Origin: Methanolinea sp.
Lineage (GTDB): Archaea > Halobacteriota > Methanomicrobia > Methanomicrobiales > Methanospirillaceae
NCBI GenBank assembly: GCA_016699325.1
Contig: CP064971.1
Location: forward strand, 1,364,001-1,428,000
DNA: 64,000 bases
Direction: 5' to 3'
Under the pieces are notes generated by a model. It ran no database searches. It was not told where the DNA came from and saw only the letters and a list, made by a program, of their open reading frames with translations. A program made the translations under genes and the position numbers. Shown in pieces: positions 34,179 to 42,936 of the stretch. Every line of letters begins with the position of its first letter. Position 1 is the first letter of the stretch.

Positions 34179-34609
34179 AGCCTACACCATATTTCAACCG
34201 GTCGCTGTGGGCATTCCACTTCAATTCAGGGTCCTGCAACGGGTGCGAGATCGAGATCGTGGCTGCCATTACACCCCGGTACGACCCCGAACGTTTTGGT
34301 ATCAAGCTGGTAGGATCACCACGACACGCTGATGTGCTGGTGGTCACCGGCCCGGTGGTAAAAAAGATGAAGGACCGTCTGATCCGGGTATACAACCAGA
34401 TACCGGATCCAAAAGTGGTAATGTGTATCGGGACCTGCGGGATCTCAGGTGGTGTCTTCTACGACTCCTACAACCTCGAGGGCCCGGTGGACGAGATCAT
34501 CCCGGTGGATGTCTACGTGCCCGGGTGCCCGCCGCGACCTGAAGCTATAATTCACGGAGTCGTCACGGCGCTTGCGAAACTCGAGAGGCTTGAAGGAGGC
34601 AGTGTATGA
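34175..34609 (+). CDS. mbhJ: Membrane-bound hydrogenase small subunit (NuoB-like)
   Basis: 144 residues. Cys ligands of the proximal [4Fe-4S] cluster are in SGSCNGCEIEI, CIGTCGISGG and VPGCPPRPEAII. Electron-transfer small subunit next to the NiFe site. Overlaps mbhI and mbhK by 4 nt. Confidence 0.95.
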   Translation: MKPTPYFNRSLWAFHFNSGSCNGCEIEIVAAITPRYDPERFGIKLVGSPRHADVLVVTGPVVKKMKDRLIRVYNQIPDPKVVMCIGTCGISGGVFYDSYNLEGPVDEIIPVDVYVPGCPPRPEAIIHGVVTALAKLERLEGGSV

Positions 34610-35229
34610 CAGAAAAGGTACTCACACCAGACCAGGTTGCCCAGGTCTTCCGGGAGCGATTCGGTGCGGCGGTCACCGATATCAGGATTACCGAACAGAG
34701 GGTGGGTGTCCGGAAGAACCCCAACTTCAACATCTGGATCGATATCGACCGATCGAGCCTTTGCTCTGCCATTGCCACCCTGATCGATATCCACTTCCCC
34801 CACCTTTCGGTTATCTCCGGAGTGGATACCGGCGATGCGGTCAGGTTGATCTACCACTTCACTGTATTCTATGGGCATCGGGGAGCGGAATGCACGGTGA
34901 GCTTCTCCGTCAACCTTCCAAAGGACGATCTCTCTGTACCCACCATTTCAGGCCTCATCCCCGGAGCCGTATTCTCCGAGCGGGAGAAACAGGAATTCCT
35001 CGGGGTCAGGGTCACAGACATCCCGGACGGGCGCCGGCTCTTTCTTCCCGATGACTTCCCTGACGGTGTCTTTCCGTGGAGAAAGGATGAGACCGGTGTT
35101 CCCGAAGGCATGATCAATGAGCTCTGGCGTTCAAAGCGCCCGGTCGACCGCCCGGCTCCCCCGGCCGAAAAAAAGGAACTGTGCGAACTTCCATCAGAAG
35201 ATTCACCTGCAGGGGAGGGATCCTCATGA
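34606..35229 (+). CDS. mbhK: Membrane-bound hydrogenase subunit K (NuoC-like)
   Basis: 207 residues; the NuoC-type core includes RLIYHFTVFYGHRGAECTVSF and FSEREKQEFLGVRVTDIPDGR, ending in an acidic tail. Structural partner of the large subunit. Overlaps mbhL by 4 nt. Confidence 0.92.
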   Translation: MTEKVLTPDQVAQVFRERFGAAVTDIRITEQRVGVRKNPNFNIWIDIDRSSLCSAIATLIDIHFPHLSVISGVDTGDAVRLIYHFTVFYGHRGAECTVSFSVNLPKDDLSVPTISGLIPGAVFSEREKQEFLGVRVTDIPDGRRLFLPDDFPDGVFPWRKDETGVPEGMINELWRSKRPVDRPAPPAEKKELCELPSEDSPAGEGSS

Positions 35230-36452
35230 GCGGGGAGAAGAAAGTCCCCTACATCGTCCCCATCGGGCCGACTCACCCGGCGCTGAAGGAACCAGTGATG
35301 TTTACCTTCGAAATGGAAGGGGAACGGATCAGGGAGGTGGACTTTGCACCCGGTCACGTCCACCGGGGTATCGAGTGGATGGGCATGCGCAGAAACCCGG
35401 TACAGATCGTTCACCTCACTGACCGTATCTGCGGGATCTGCGGGGTTTCCCACACCCTGGCTTTTTCCCGTGCGGTGGAGCAGGTAGCAGGGATTGAGGT
35501 CCCGGAGCGGGCCGATTACATCCGCACCATCATCGCTGAATTCGAGCGAATCCAGTCCCACCTGCTCTGGGCAGGAGTGGCTGCCCATGAGCTCGGGTTC
35601 GACTCGCTGCTGCACCTGACCTGGAGGGTTCGGGAACAGGCGATGGACGTGATTGAGAACCTCACCGGGAACCGCGTCAACTACGGGCTCGTGCAGGTGG
35701 GAGGGGTGCGGCGGGACATCGTCCCGGAGCAGCACAAGGTCATCGAGGACTGCCTCTCCGCATACGAGGGAGTACTAACAAAGCTCCTCGATCTCTTCCT
35801 GCATGACAAGACCATCGCCATGCGGTGCCGGGATGTGGGGGTGCTCTCGAAGGACGATGCCCTGAAGCTCTGCACTGTCGGCCCCACTGCCCGTGCGTCC
35901 GGGGTGAATGTCGACCTCCGGCAGGATTACCCGTACTGTGCCTATGGCGACCTCGAAGTCCGGGCCATCCTCCCCGACCAGTATGCGGGCGAGACCCGGG
36001 GAGACGTATACGACCGGATCGTGGTCAGGCTGCTCGAGGTAGGCCAGTCCTGCGGGATCATCCGTCAGTGCATCTCCGAGATGCCGGCTGGTGAGATCAC
36101 CGCAGAACCGAAGCTTGCCAAGCTCCTGGCCATCTGCAAGAAGGCCAGGGGGGAAGCTATAGGGAGGGTGGAAGCCCCCCGTGGAGAATGCTTTCACTAC
36201 GTGCTGATGGAAGGCAAGGAGGCCCCGCATGCCTGGAAGGTCAAGGCTTCCTCGTACTCGAACCTGATGTCCTGGATCCCCATGCTACGGGGCGAGCAGA
36301 TCGCCGATATCCCCATCATTGTAGCCTCAATCGACCCCTGCCTCTCCTGCACCGATCGGGTTGCGGTGGTGAAAATGGGGTCGCGGTCGATTCTCTCCAA
36401 GGAAGACCTGCACCGGTTGTCAGTTGAAAAGACCAGGAGGCTGCAACAATGA
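35226..36452 (+). CDS. mbhL: Membrane-bound [NiFe] hydrogenase large subunit
   Basis: 408 residues from ATG 35226 (MSGEKKVPYIVPIGP). Both nickel-binding motifs are present: DRICGICGVSHT in the N-terminal third and DPCLSCTDR near the C-terminus. This marks a real hydrogenase rather than a complex I NuoD. The residues following DPCLSC (about 35) may be removed by a maturation protease; a candidate gene lies convergently downstream at 38169-38615. Confidence 0.96.
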   Translation: MSGEKKVPYIVPIGPTHPALKEPVMFTFEMEGERIREVDFAPGHVHRGIEWMGMRRNPVQIVHLTDRICGICGVSHTLAFSRAVEQVAGIEVPERADYIRTIIAEFERIQSHLLWAGVAAHELGFDSLLHLTWRVREQAMDVIENLTGNRVNYGLVQVGGVRRDIVPEQHKVIEDCLSAYEGVLTKLLDLFLHDKTIAMRCRDVGVLSKDDALKLCTVGPTARASGVNVDLRQDYPYCAYGDLEVRAILPDQYAGETRGDVYDRIVVRLLEVGQSCGIIRQCISEMPAGEITAEPKLAKLLAICKKARGEAIGRVEAPRGECFHYVLMEGKEAPHAWKVKASSYSNLMSWIPMLRGEQIADIPIIVASIDPCLSCTDRVAVVKMGSRSILSKEDLHRLSVEKTRRLQQ

Positions 36453-37459
36453 CCCTTCCCACTACTATCGGTGTAATTGTCCTCTGGACGGTTGGTGTAT
36501 CACTCTTTGGCCTCATCGCCGGCCTGGTCCTGCTCGGCATCGACCGGAAGATCGCTGCCCACATGCAGGCCCGTATCGGCCCTCCCCTCCGGCAGCCGTT
36601 CATCGATATCCGGAAGCTGCTTGTGAAAGAGAACATCGTCCCGGAGAACGCCATCCCCTGGATCTTCAACCTTGCCCCGATCATCGCGCTCGTCTCGAGC
36701 CTGGTCATCCTGCTCTACATACCGCTTGGGAGCCTCAACTCACCACTGGGGATGTATGGCGATCTGATCTTGGTAATGTACCTGCTCACCATCCCGGCGC
36801 TCGCCATGGTTGCCGGAGGGTTTGCTTCAGGATCACCATACGCTACCGTCGGGGCGCAGCGTGAAATGGTGACCATGATCGGGTACGAGTTCCCGCTGGC
36901 GATCGTGGTGATTGCCATCGCTTGGCGTCTTTGGGCAGCGGGCGTTGCCTACCCATTCCTGCTCTCGACGATAGCAGGGAACCCGGTCTGGGGACTTGTC
37001 GGACCGCTCGGTTTTATTGGGGTGATCCTCCTTCTCATCGTTCTTGCAGTGGTTACGCCCGCTGAACTCTCCAGGATCCCATTCGACACCCAGGAAGCAG
37101 AAACCGAGCTTGCCGGTGGACTGCTGGTCGAGTACTCCGGCCGGAACCTTGCGCTCTTTTCCCTCGCCACCGCGGTAAAAACCCTGGTGCTGGGAGCCCT
37201 CATCGTCGCAGTCTTTTTCCCATGGAACCTTTCCTCATTTGTGGCTATGCCGGCAGGAATTGCCCAGATCGCCGACCTGGCCTTCTTTCTCTTCAAGGTG
37301 ATCCTGGTGATGTCCATTGCCGTGACTCTCGTGCGGGTGGGCATGGCCCGCTTCCGGATCAACCAGGTGGTCAGGGTGTACTGGATCACCTTCGCCCTAA
37401 TCGGGCTGGCCGGGCTCCTGCTGCTGATGGCCGATTCTATCCTCGCGGGGGTGTTCTAG
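36449..37459 (+). CDS. mbhM: Membrane-bound hydrogenase subunit M (NuoH-like)
   Basis: 336 residues, about eight helices. DRKIAAHMQARIGPPLRQPF and RIPFDTQEAETELAGGLLVEYSG are the NuoH hallmarks with conserved acidic residues at the coupling interface. Anchors the hydrogenase module in the membrane and links redox chemistry to ion transport. Confidence 0.95.
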   Translation: MTLPTTIGVIVLWTVGVSLFGLIAGLVLLGIDRKIAAHMQARIGPPLRQPFIDIRKLLVKENIVPENAIPWIFNLAPIIALVSSLVILLYIPLGSLNSPLGMYGDLILVMYLLTIPALAMVAGGFASGSPYATVGAQREMVTMIGYEFPLAIVVIAIAWRLWAAGVAYPFLLSTIAGNPVWGLVGPLGFIGVILLLIVLAVVTPAELSRIPFDTQEAETELAGGLLVEYSGRNLALFSLATAVKTLVLGALIVAVFFPWNLSSFVAMPAGIAQIADLAFFLFKVILVMSIAVTLVRVGMARFRINQVVRVYWITFALIGLAGLLLLMADSILAGVF

Positions 37460-37460
37460 C

Positions 37461-37865
37461 ATGGCGCTCCTCCCCATGTTCCCTGAGCTCTTGAAGCAGC
37501 TCTTCCGCACTCCTGCTACGAACAAGTTTCCGGCCAAGTACCTACCACCATCGGTCACCGCGTTCCTGGAGAAGGTCGGAGCCGGCCAGGCAACCCTGGT
37601 TCCCCCGGTGCCGACACCACCGAAGTTCCGGGGAAAGATAGAGTATCAGCGGGACGGGTGCATCGGATGCAACCTGTGCGTCAAGGTCTGCCCCTCCAAC
37701 GCCATCCAGCTCATACAAGAAACGAAACGAATCCGCATCTGGGTGGACCAATGTATCTTCTGCGGTCAATGCACCGATGTCTGCCCCAAAGGCGGCCTTT
37801 ATATGAGCGATATCTTCCTTCTCGCTACTGAAGACCGATATGATGAGAACCTGATTGTTGAGTAA
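37461..37865 (+). CDS. mbhN: Membrane-bound hydrogenase ferredoxin subunit (NuoI-like)
   Basis: 134 residues with two [4Fe-4S] sites, GCIGCNLCVKVCPSN and CIFCGQCTDVCPKG. Carries electrons between soluble ferredoxin and MbhJ. Last gene of the operon; a T-rich TTCTTTTTCT at 37875-37884 may end the transcript. Confidence 0.95.
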   Translation: MALLPMFPELLKQLFRTPATNKFPAKYLPPSVTAFLEKVGAGQATLVPPVPTPPKFRGKIEYQRDGCIGCNLCVKVCPSNAIQLIQETKRIRIWVDQCIFCGQCTDVCPKGGLYMSDIFLLATEDRYDENLIVE

Positions 37866-38168
37866 GGTGGTTGATTCTTTTTCTGGAGACCGATTCTCGC
37901 CATATCGCTGAGGCAACATACCCATTTTCGGACCTGGCCCTCGCTGGGGAGGCCTGGTTCCATTTCTCTCATGCCAAAGGAGGCTTCCCGTGCATAATCT
38001 ATCGTTGTTACAGAGGCCCTCTGAAGTCCTTACCGGTTTTTCAACACAGCAAGCCAACGGTGAGGGGGCAGAGCCCGGTAGCGTTGAAAATATACCGGGC
38101 GCGATCTTCCCCGGGTTCGTCCGTTCTGCCAGTCAAATTGTAATGAAAAAAAAAAGTCCAAAAAAGCA
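37866..38168. other. Intergenic region between mbhN and the protease gene
   Basis: No gene supported. Holds a T-rich stretch just after mbhN and a long bulged hairpin at 38033-38098 (listed separately). Confidence 0.4.
38033..38098. repeat. Bulged long hairpin
   Basis: CCGGTTTTTCAAC (38033-38045) pairs with GTTGAAAATATACCGG (38083-38098): 13 base pairs with a 3-nt bulge TAT. Inside the loop a smaller GGGC-AGA-GCCC stem (38066-38076) forms. Too large for a simple terminator; may be a structured RNA or a mobile-element scar. Confidence 0.4.
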
Positions 38169-38615
38169 TTACCCCCGGTATTTCTCAATCTTCTCCAGGT
38201 CCCCCCTCTCAAGGACCCGGATCAGTTTCTCGGCACCGACCCGTACCGCATCCGAGAGTGCCTGGTTCATCCCCGTCCTGCCGGGCTGGATGCCGATGAA
38301 GAGTGTCCGCTCCGCATCATGGGAGAGAAATTCGATCAGGATGTTGAGGGGAAGGGCATGAGTCCCGAAGGTCACTGCACCGATATCATCCGGTTGCACA
38401 ATGCGAAACTCCCCCGGTGCAATCCCCATGTCCGCAGCATCAACAAGTACCAGAAGATCGGGGCGCTCTCGCCTGACCACACCCGTGAAGTTCTCCGGGA
38501 TGGTGCCGCAATCGAGGGTAATCCACCCTGGAGCCCTGAACCGATCTGCCACGTAGTTGCCAGCGCCATCGTCACCGCGGAGGGGGTTTCCAATCCCGAG
38601 CAACATTCGTACCAT
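38169..38615 (-). CDS. Hydrogenase maturation endopeptidase (HycI/HyaD family)
   Basis: 148 residues from ATG 38615 (MVRMLLGIGNPLRGDDGAG). N-terminal GNPLRGDDG with metal-binding Asp, LVLVDAADMG with the second Asp, and FGTHALPLNILIEFL with the His match [NiFe] hydrogenase maturation proteases that trim the large subunit C-terminus once nickel is inserted. The length and central sequence are closest to HycI. Convergent with mbhN, so MbhL is the obvious substrate, though F420-reducing or other hydrogenases are possible. Confidence 0.9.
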   Translation of the reverse strand: MVRMLLGIGNPLRGDDGAGNYVADRFRAPGWITLDCGTIPENFTGVVRRERPDLLVLVDAADMGIAPGEFRIVQPDDIGAVTFGTHALPLNILIEFLSHDAERTLFIGIQPGRTGMNQALSDAVRVGAEKLIRVLERGDLEKIEKYRG

Positions 38616-38650
38616 GGACGATCTCCTGCACCCTAATATGGACGGTCCGC

Positions 38651-39002
38651 GTGAAAAAGGCCGCACAGCATGTGAATCCGGAAACTGTTCTGAAGGTTGG
38701 TGCAGAGGAACTATACCTAAACGGTTCTCGTCCCCCCCCTGGTGGTCTTCGGTACTCTTTCAGGTTGATGCACCACCCGTCCAGAACCTGTCTGCTCCGA
38801 TCTTTCCGGTCCTGGGTTTCCGTCACATACAACGGTGGGAACGACGACCTGATTCTCCTTCATCCTGAAACCCGGACCATCACAGCCTTCGGAGATGAAA
38901 ACCCAGGTCAGCATCAATGCAGGGTGCAACGATTACTTTGGTGGCTACCGGATTGAGGGTGATCTTTTCCCAGTTGGTTCCTTTATCTCCATGGTGAAGT
39001 AA
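38651..39002 (+). pseudogene. Decayed META-domain (HslJ-like, DUF306) protein
   Basis: Pieces of one protein appear in different frames. From GTG 38651 the frame reads coherently (VKKAAQHVNPETVLKVGAEE) until a C8 run at 38732-38739. After disorder it resumes as VTYNGGNDDLILLHPETRTI and then, shifted near 38898-38904, as VSINAGCNDYFGGYRIEGDL up to TAA 39000-39002. The AGCNDYFGGY segment is the META-domain hallmark. The usual C-terminal MMAC-containing end is missing. At least two frameshifts and a truncation, so non-functional. Confidence 0.6.
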
Positions 39003-39343
39003 CGTCCCTGGCCCAAAAAAGTTTTGGGGCGGGAAATGGCGTTAAGGGGTTTATACAACTCCTCCAAAGTATCTCCCACCTGGTTGAACTGCCACGGATC
39101 CCACAATAAACTCCCGGGAGGGCTTACAACAAGGGACCATCGATAAGGTACTAAAAGAAGTTGCGGCGGCCTCCAGAGAAGCGGGCGGTCTTCCTTGGCC
39201 CTGCAGTCTCAATTCCCAGTGTATCTTTTCTGGCCGGCCAGGTGAAATTCCACAAGGCCCTCTCCGATCCCACACACCTGAACCTGCACCTCCTCTCACC
39301 ACGGCCCCTCTGTATCTGCGCCATCAGGAACTGCCTGCGGCAG
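39003..39343. other. Intergenic region with possible gene debris
   Basis: No intact gene. One frame between about 39140 and 39300 has coding-like composition but no start, and may be the lost N-terminus of the broken small membrane protein that follows. Confidence 0.3.
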
Positions 39344-39373
39344 GCATTCATAGCATATGCATTCATAGCATAT
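39344..39373 (+). repeat. 15-bp tandem duplication
   Basis: GCATTCATAGCATAT is present twice in perfect tandem (39344-39358 and 39359-39373), directly at the start of the small membrane-protein remnant. Slippage or a footprint of insertion/excision. Confidence 0.7.
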
Positions 39374-39550
39374 GCGTGGCTGGGCGAACGGTATTCTCGG
39401 CCTTATTTTGGCCGTATTTGGGTTGATCATGTTCAGCCCTACATCGCGACACTTGCCCTTCCGTTCGTGCTGGATATTCCTGGCATCGTGTTCGGCTTTG
39501 CCGCAATTGTGGGCTCCTTCATGATCCAATCAGCACAGAAATCGACCTGA
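39372..39550 (+). pseudogene. Frameshifted small two-helix membrane protein
   Basis: From ATG 39372 the frame gives MRGWANGILGLILAVFGLIM, a transmembrane helix. Near 39432-39436 the reading frame must change, after which QPYIATLALPFVLDIPGIVF... supplies a second helix and ends at 39550. Without the shift the first frame ends at 39524. Together it is a small DUF4190-like hairpin membrane protein (inference). The preceding 15-bp duplication may have separated it from its original N-terminus. Confidence 0.5.
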
Positions 39551-39667
39551 AAACCTCTCCGATTTTTTTATTGCCGTTGTAATTCAGATCAGTACCATTC
39601 TTGAGTCCCGCCATGCAACCTTATTCGAGGTTTTCTTACCGATCCATGCATAGGTGATGGTATTGGA

Positions 39668-40555
39668 ATGAATCCGTTGCTGATAGAGATCGGGAACTAC
39701 GCAATCTGGTTCTTTGTGGTCACCAGCATTGCGGCCATGGGGCTGAACCTTACCGTGAAGGAAATTCTTGCCCCCTGGAAGAAGAAATGGCTCCTTTCTA
39801 TCTCTCTTATCGTCAATTTCGTGGTAGTTCCGCTATTTGCCCTCCTTATCCTCACTTTCATTCACATCGATTCCCACCTCGCGACTGGCCTCATTATCGT
39901 AGCCGCAGCTGCAGGTGCTCCATCTCTGCCAAAGGCAATGGATATTATCGGCGGCAACGTTGCCTATGCGGTAGGGTTGACCATGATCCTGACCCTGGTG
40001 ACGCTCTTCTACATGCCAGTCATGCTCCCGTACCTGATCGAAGGAGTGTCTGTTGACCAGAGCGGCACTGTCCTCTACCTCTTCGTATTCATGCTCTTCC
40101 CGCTCATCACCGCTATGGCAGTGCGAGCACTGGTCCCGACGCTCGCCCGGAGAATGTACCTGGTTGTCGACCGGGTATCGGACCTCTCGATTGTGGCGGT
40201 GTTCCTCATCTATACCTTCGGCCTCTTCACGAGCGACTTCTCGGTTAAGGCAGGGGCTCTCCTTGGTCTCGAAGGAACTCTCGTGGCCGTCCTGTTTATC
40301 CTCGGGTCATTTGCAATCGGTTATCTGACCGGAGGACCGGAGCTCCGGAACCGCGAAGTGCTGGCTTTCGGGACCGCATTTCGTAATGTCTCCGCAGCCC
40401 TGGTGGTGGTCTCGGCAAATTTCAAAGAGCTCCAGATCCTGTTCATGGTTCTGGTGATTGCCGTATTCGGGGTGGTCTTCATGATGATACTTGGCGGTCT
40501 GCTCTATCGGAAAAATAAGCGGGAGAGTAAAATTGCTGGATCAACAGACCTCTGA
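39668..40555 (+). CDS. Bile acid:sodium symporter family (SBF/BASS) transporter
   Basis: 295-residue membrane protein with about nine to ten helices. GLIIVAAAAGAPSLPKAMDI and AFGTAFRNVSAALVVVSANF are the two crossover segments typical of Na+-coupled BASS/SBF carriers. Ribosome-binding site GGTGAT at 39653-39658. Likely imports or exports an organic anion with sodium; substrate unknown. Confidence 0.88.
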   Translation: MNPLLIEIGNYAIWFFVVTSIAAMGLNLTVKEILAPWKKKWLLSISLIVNFVVVPLFALLILTFIHIDSHLATGLIIVAAAAGAPSLPKAMDIIGGNVAYAVGLTMILTLVTLFYMPVMLPYLIEGVSVDQSGTVLYLFVFMLFPLITAMAVRALVPTLARRMYLVVDRVSDLSIVAVFLIYTFGLFTSDFSVKAGALLGLEGTLVAVLFILGSFAIGYLTGGPELRNREVLAFGTAFRNVSAALVVVSANFKELQILFMVLVIAVFGVVFMMILGGLLYRKNKRESKIAGSTDL

Positions 40556-40660
40556 TGGGAAAACCGTGAGCGGATCGATCCGATTATGACTGCTATCGGT
40601 AAGCTGTCTGATAAGACGCGTTGGATCGGGCACCTGCCCCGGGCCCCATTCTTGAAAGGA

Positions 40661-40732
40661 GGAACGGGGAGCGGAATACCTGGTTTCCCGGCTGGATCAT
40701 TCCAGCCCCATCCCGCTCCGGACGCCCGTTCC
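40661..40732. repeat. Three-tier hairpin upstream of small-multidrug-export gene
   Basis: Outer stem GGAACGGG/CCCGTTCC (40661-40668 with 40725-40732), middle stem GAGCGG/CCGCTC (40669-40674 with 40713-40718), and inner stem GGCTGGA/TCCAGCC (40690-40696 with 40701-40707) capped by TCAT. All pairs are perfect. It lies 100 nt before the next ATG but upstream of the apparent TATA, so it may belong to the 3' end of the transporter mRNA. Confidence 0.5.
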
Positions 40733-40831
40733 CGACTGGCAAATCCCCGGGCATTTCCTGCCTTCAAGGCGAAATGTCCTGCTGCAAGCATTGAAGAGTG
40801 TTCCGGGCCCAGTATAAATAAAAGGGATTGC

Positions 40832-41386
40832 ATGATCATAAGCTGCAGGAAGATTATCGGCAGGCACACCGCAACATTCAGGTTTTTTCTCGCGATTTTC
40901 ATGGTGCTCTCCTTTGTCATACTCATCCCGCTCAGCGTTGGCGGGTTCTTTGAAATCCCGCAACAGACCGTAGTTGCGCTCATCACCTCAACACTCGCAT
41001 TCCAGGCCATTGCAGTGGCGGTGGGGATTGGGCTTGGGACGAATCCGGTGGTGGCAATAGGGATATCCACATCGGTTGCCATCGGGGTGATGATCACTGT
41101 CCTCCAGCTTTGCGACCTCTTTGCCGAATCCTCGTCCCGTGTCGCCGGGTGGCTAGATCGGGTGGCAAGGAGGACCGGGAAGTATGCCTTCCTCCACCGT
41201 TACGGGGTGATCATGCTGGTCACAGTCATCTGGATACCGGGAATCGCCCTTTACGGCAGCCCGATTATCGCTTGGATATTCCAGTGGGACAAAATCCAGG
41301 CCATCTCCTGCATGATTACCGGGTGGCTGATTGCAAGCTCGCTCGTGGCTGCTGGGGCCATGGGACTTATCGGCATCCTCTCTTAA
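40832..41386 (+). CDS. Small multidrug export protein (COG2426)
   Basis: 184-residue membrane protein with about five helices and a characteristic ATGVGIGLGTNPV-like loop (AVAVGIGLGTNPVVAIGIST). Start ATG 40832 is the first convincing one; the upstream frame is GC-rich non-coding DNA. A TATAAATA at 40813-40820 is unusually close and would put transcription start just inside the gene, so the start or the promoter assignment is uncertain. Substrate of the COG2426 family is unknown. Confidence 0.8.
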   Translation: MIISCRKIIGRHTATFRFFLAIFMVLSFVILIPLSVGGFFEIPQQTVVALITSTLAFQAIAVAVGIGLGTNPVVAIGISTSVAIGVMITVLQLCDLFAESSSRVAGWLDRVARRTGKYAFLHRYGVIMLVTVIWIPGIALYGSPIIAWIFQWDKIQAISCMITGWLIASSLVAAGAMGLIGILS

Positions 41387-41435
41387 CTTCAGGACAGGCC
41401 GCAGCCCCCTGGCAATATCGTTGTCCAGGAACCCA

Positions 41436-42137
41436 TTACCGTGCAAACCGGTGGATCTTCCCTGCACCTCCCTGCACAAAGGATTTACTGCACCGCCGCC
41501 GGATCAGATCCAGGTTCTTCGTACAGTGAGAAGGCGAGACGTATCTGAGTTCTCCGAGCGCCCTGATGTCCTCTTCAGAAACGGTATGAAAGCCCCCCAT
41601 CGCACCCTGTACAGGGCCAAACCGGGAGACGTGCGAGATGATTCTTCCGATATGGGGATGGGCACAGCCGCAGATGATGAGAAACCCACCTTTCACGGAA
41701 ACCACAAGGGATTGTTCAGGAATGCCATCAGACAGCGGTCCCGTAGAAAATACTCCCCTGGTTATCTCCTCCCACCCCTTGATTATGCGGAGTGCTCCGT
41801 GCTTCCGGATCAGTTCCCTTGTCCGTGTGCCAAACCCTTCATGGATGTACACAGCACATCCCGGATTCGCGACCAGCAATGCTTCGAGACCCCCTGTATG
41901 GTCGATATGTTCATGAGACAGGACAATTGCCCGTATGTCCCTTGGGTCTTCGTGCAATGCCAGGAGGTTCTGGAACAGGATCCGGCCGTCACTTCCGGTA
42001 TCGAAGAGGAGGTTTTCCTCCTGGAGAAGGCAGGAGAAGCCGAATGCCGCACTCACCACGGGCCGGTACAGTACATTATTGTAGACTTCGAGCACCGATA
42101 TCACCGGGTCCCGGTGCTCCCCATGGTTCACCGGCAT
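41436..42137 (-). CDS. Metallo-beta-lactamase fold hydrolase (COG1237)
   Basis: 233 residues with the MBL signature LSHEHIDHTGGL (HxHxDH), GAMGGFHTVSEED and a C-terminal SPSHCTKNLD. This arrangement matches COG1237, which includes the enzyme proposed for dihydropterin-ribofuranosylaminobenzene phosphate synthesis, a methanopterin step. A role in methanopterin biosynthesis is therefore possible but unproven. Convergent with the small export gene. Confidence 0.87.
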   Translation of the reverse strand: MPVNHGEHRDPVISVLEVYNNVLYRPVVSAAFGFSCLLQEENLLFDTGSDGRILFQNLLALHEDPRDIRAIVLSHEHIDHTGGLEALLVANPGCAVYIHEGFGTRTRELIRKHGALRIIKGWEEITRGVFSTGPLSDGIPEQSLVVSVKGGFLIICGCAHPHIGRIISHVSRFGPVQGAMGGFHTVSEEDIRALGELRYVSPSHCTKNLDLIRRRCSKSFVQGGAGKIHRFAR

Positions 42138-42330
42138 ACCTTCTGTGGAACAAGCATCCGACCAAAACGGTCATGGTTCGTCTGTTTCATCAGTTGTTCA
42201 GTACCTTCGGGGATTTCACTGCATTCCAATCCCCTGTCCTCCCCAAAAAAGGTTCTGGTCCAGGGTGTGATGGCCTGTCATACCCATATGATTGAGAAAT
42301 CTTCAAATATTGGCATTCCAAGTTGTCTGC

Positions 42331-42936
42331 ATGAAAACGAGCTATGGGATATACCTCGCCTACTTTTTCCAGGCGCTGATTGCCCTGAATGCAGTGCATG
42401 CTTTCCTCATCGGGGAATGCCAGGCCATGTTTACCGCCATTCTCATGTTTGTCCTGACGATCGTTCCCTATATTGTTGCAAAGCGGATAAACGTCGAGTT
42501 CCCGTGGTTCGTCTTCTTCCTGATCGCCCTGGCCCTCTGGTTTCACACCGCAGGCTATGTCCAGGGATACTATGAGAGGTTCTACCCCTACTACGACAAG
42601 ATCGCCCATCTCGTGTCCGGTACGGCGGTCGCCCTGCTCGGGTTCCTCGGGGTCATCTTACTCGACAAATACCTGAAGATGAACCTGCAGCCGGCATTCA
42701 TCATTTTCTTTACCATCATCTTCGGGGTTGCACTCGGAGCATTCTGGGAGATGTACGAATTCCTGATCGACTTTTTTTTCGGAGGGAGCCTTGCCGGGCC
42801 GATGCAGAACGGGCTTGAAGACACCATGCTCGACATGATGTTCGTTCTGGGGGGATCGATCATCGTGGCTGTAATGGGTATTTTCTGGTTCCGTCGTAAC
42901 CGGAAGGAAGAGAATGGGAAGGGCGTAAAGATATAA
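42331..42936 (+). CDS. DUF2238-like membrane protein
   Basis: 201-residue polytopic protein with about six helices and central YYERFYPYYDKIAHLVSGTA, where a conserved His and acidic residues resemble the DUF2238/YjdF family. Start ATG 42331 (MKTSYGIYLAYF) fits a TATA-like AAATATTG at 42305-42312. Ends in a basic cytoplasmic tail. Function unknown. Confidence 0.82.
   Translation: MKTSYGIYLAYFFQALIALNAVHAFLIGECQAMFTAILMFVLTIVPYIVAKRINVEFPWFVFFLIALALWFHTAGYVQGYYERFYPYYDKIAHLVSGTAVALLGFLGVILLDKYLKMNLQPAFIIFFTIIFGVALGAFWEMYEFLIDFFFGGSLAGPMQNGLEDTMLDMMFVLGGSIIVAVMGIFWFRRNRKEENGKGVKI

Noticed and set aside
37866..41000. CRISPR array or other short regularly spaced repeats
   Set aside because: Only one 15-bp tandem duplication and unrelated hairpins were found; no spaced repeat units.
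41331..42575. 414-codon open frame on the plus strand
   Set aside because: Antisense to the metallo-beta-lactamase gene with intact HxHxDH motif; no family character of its own.
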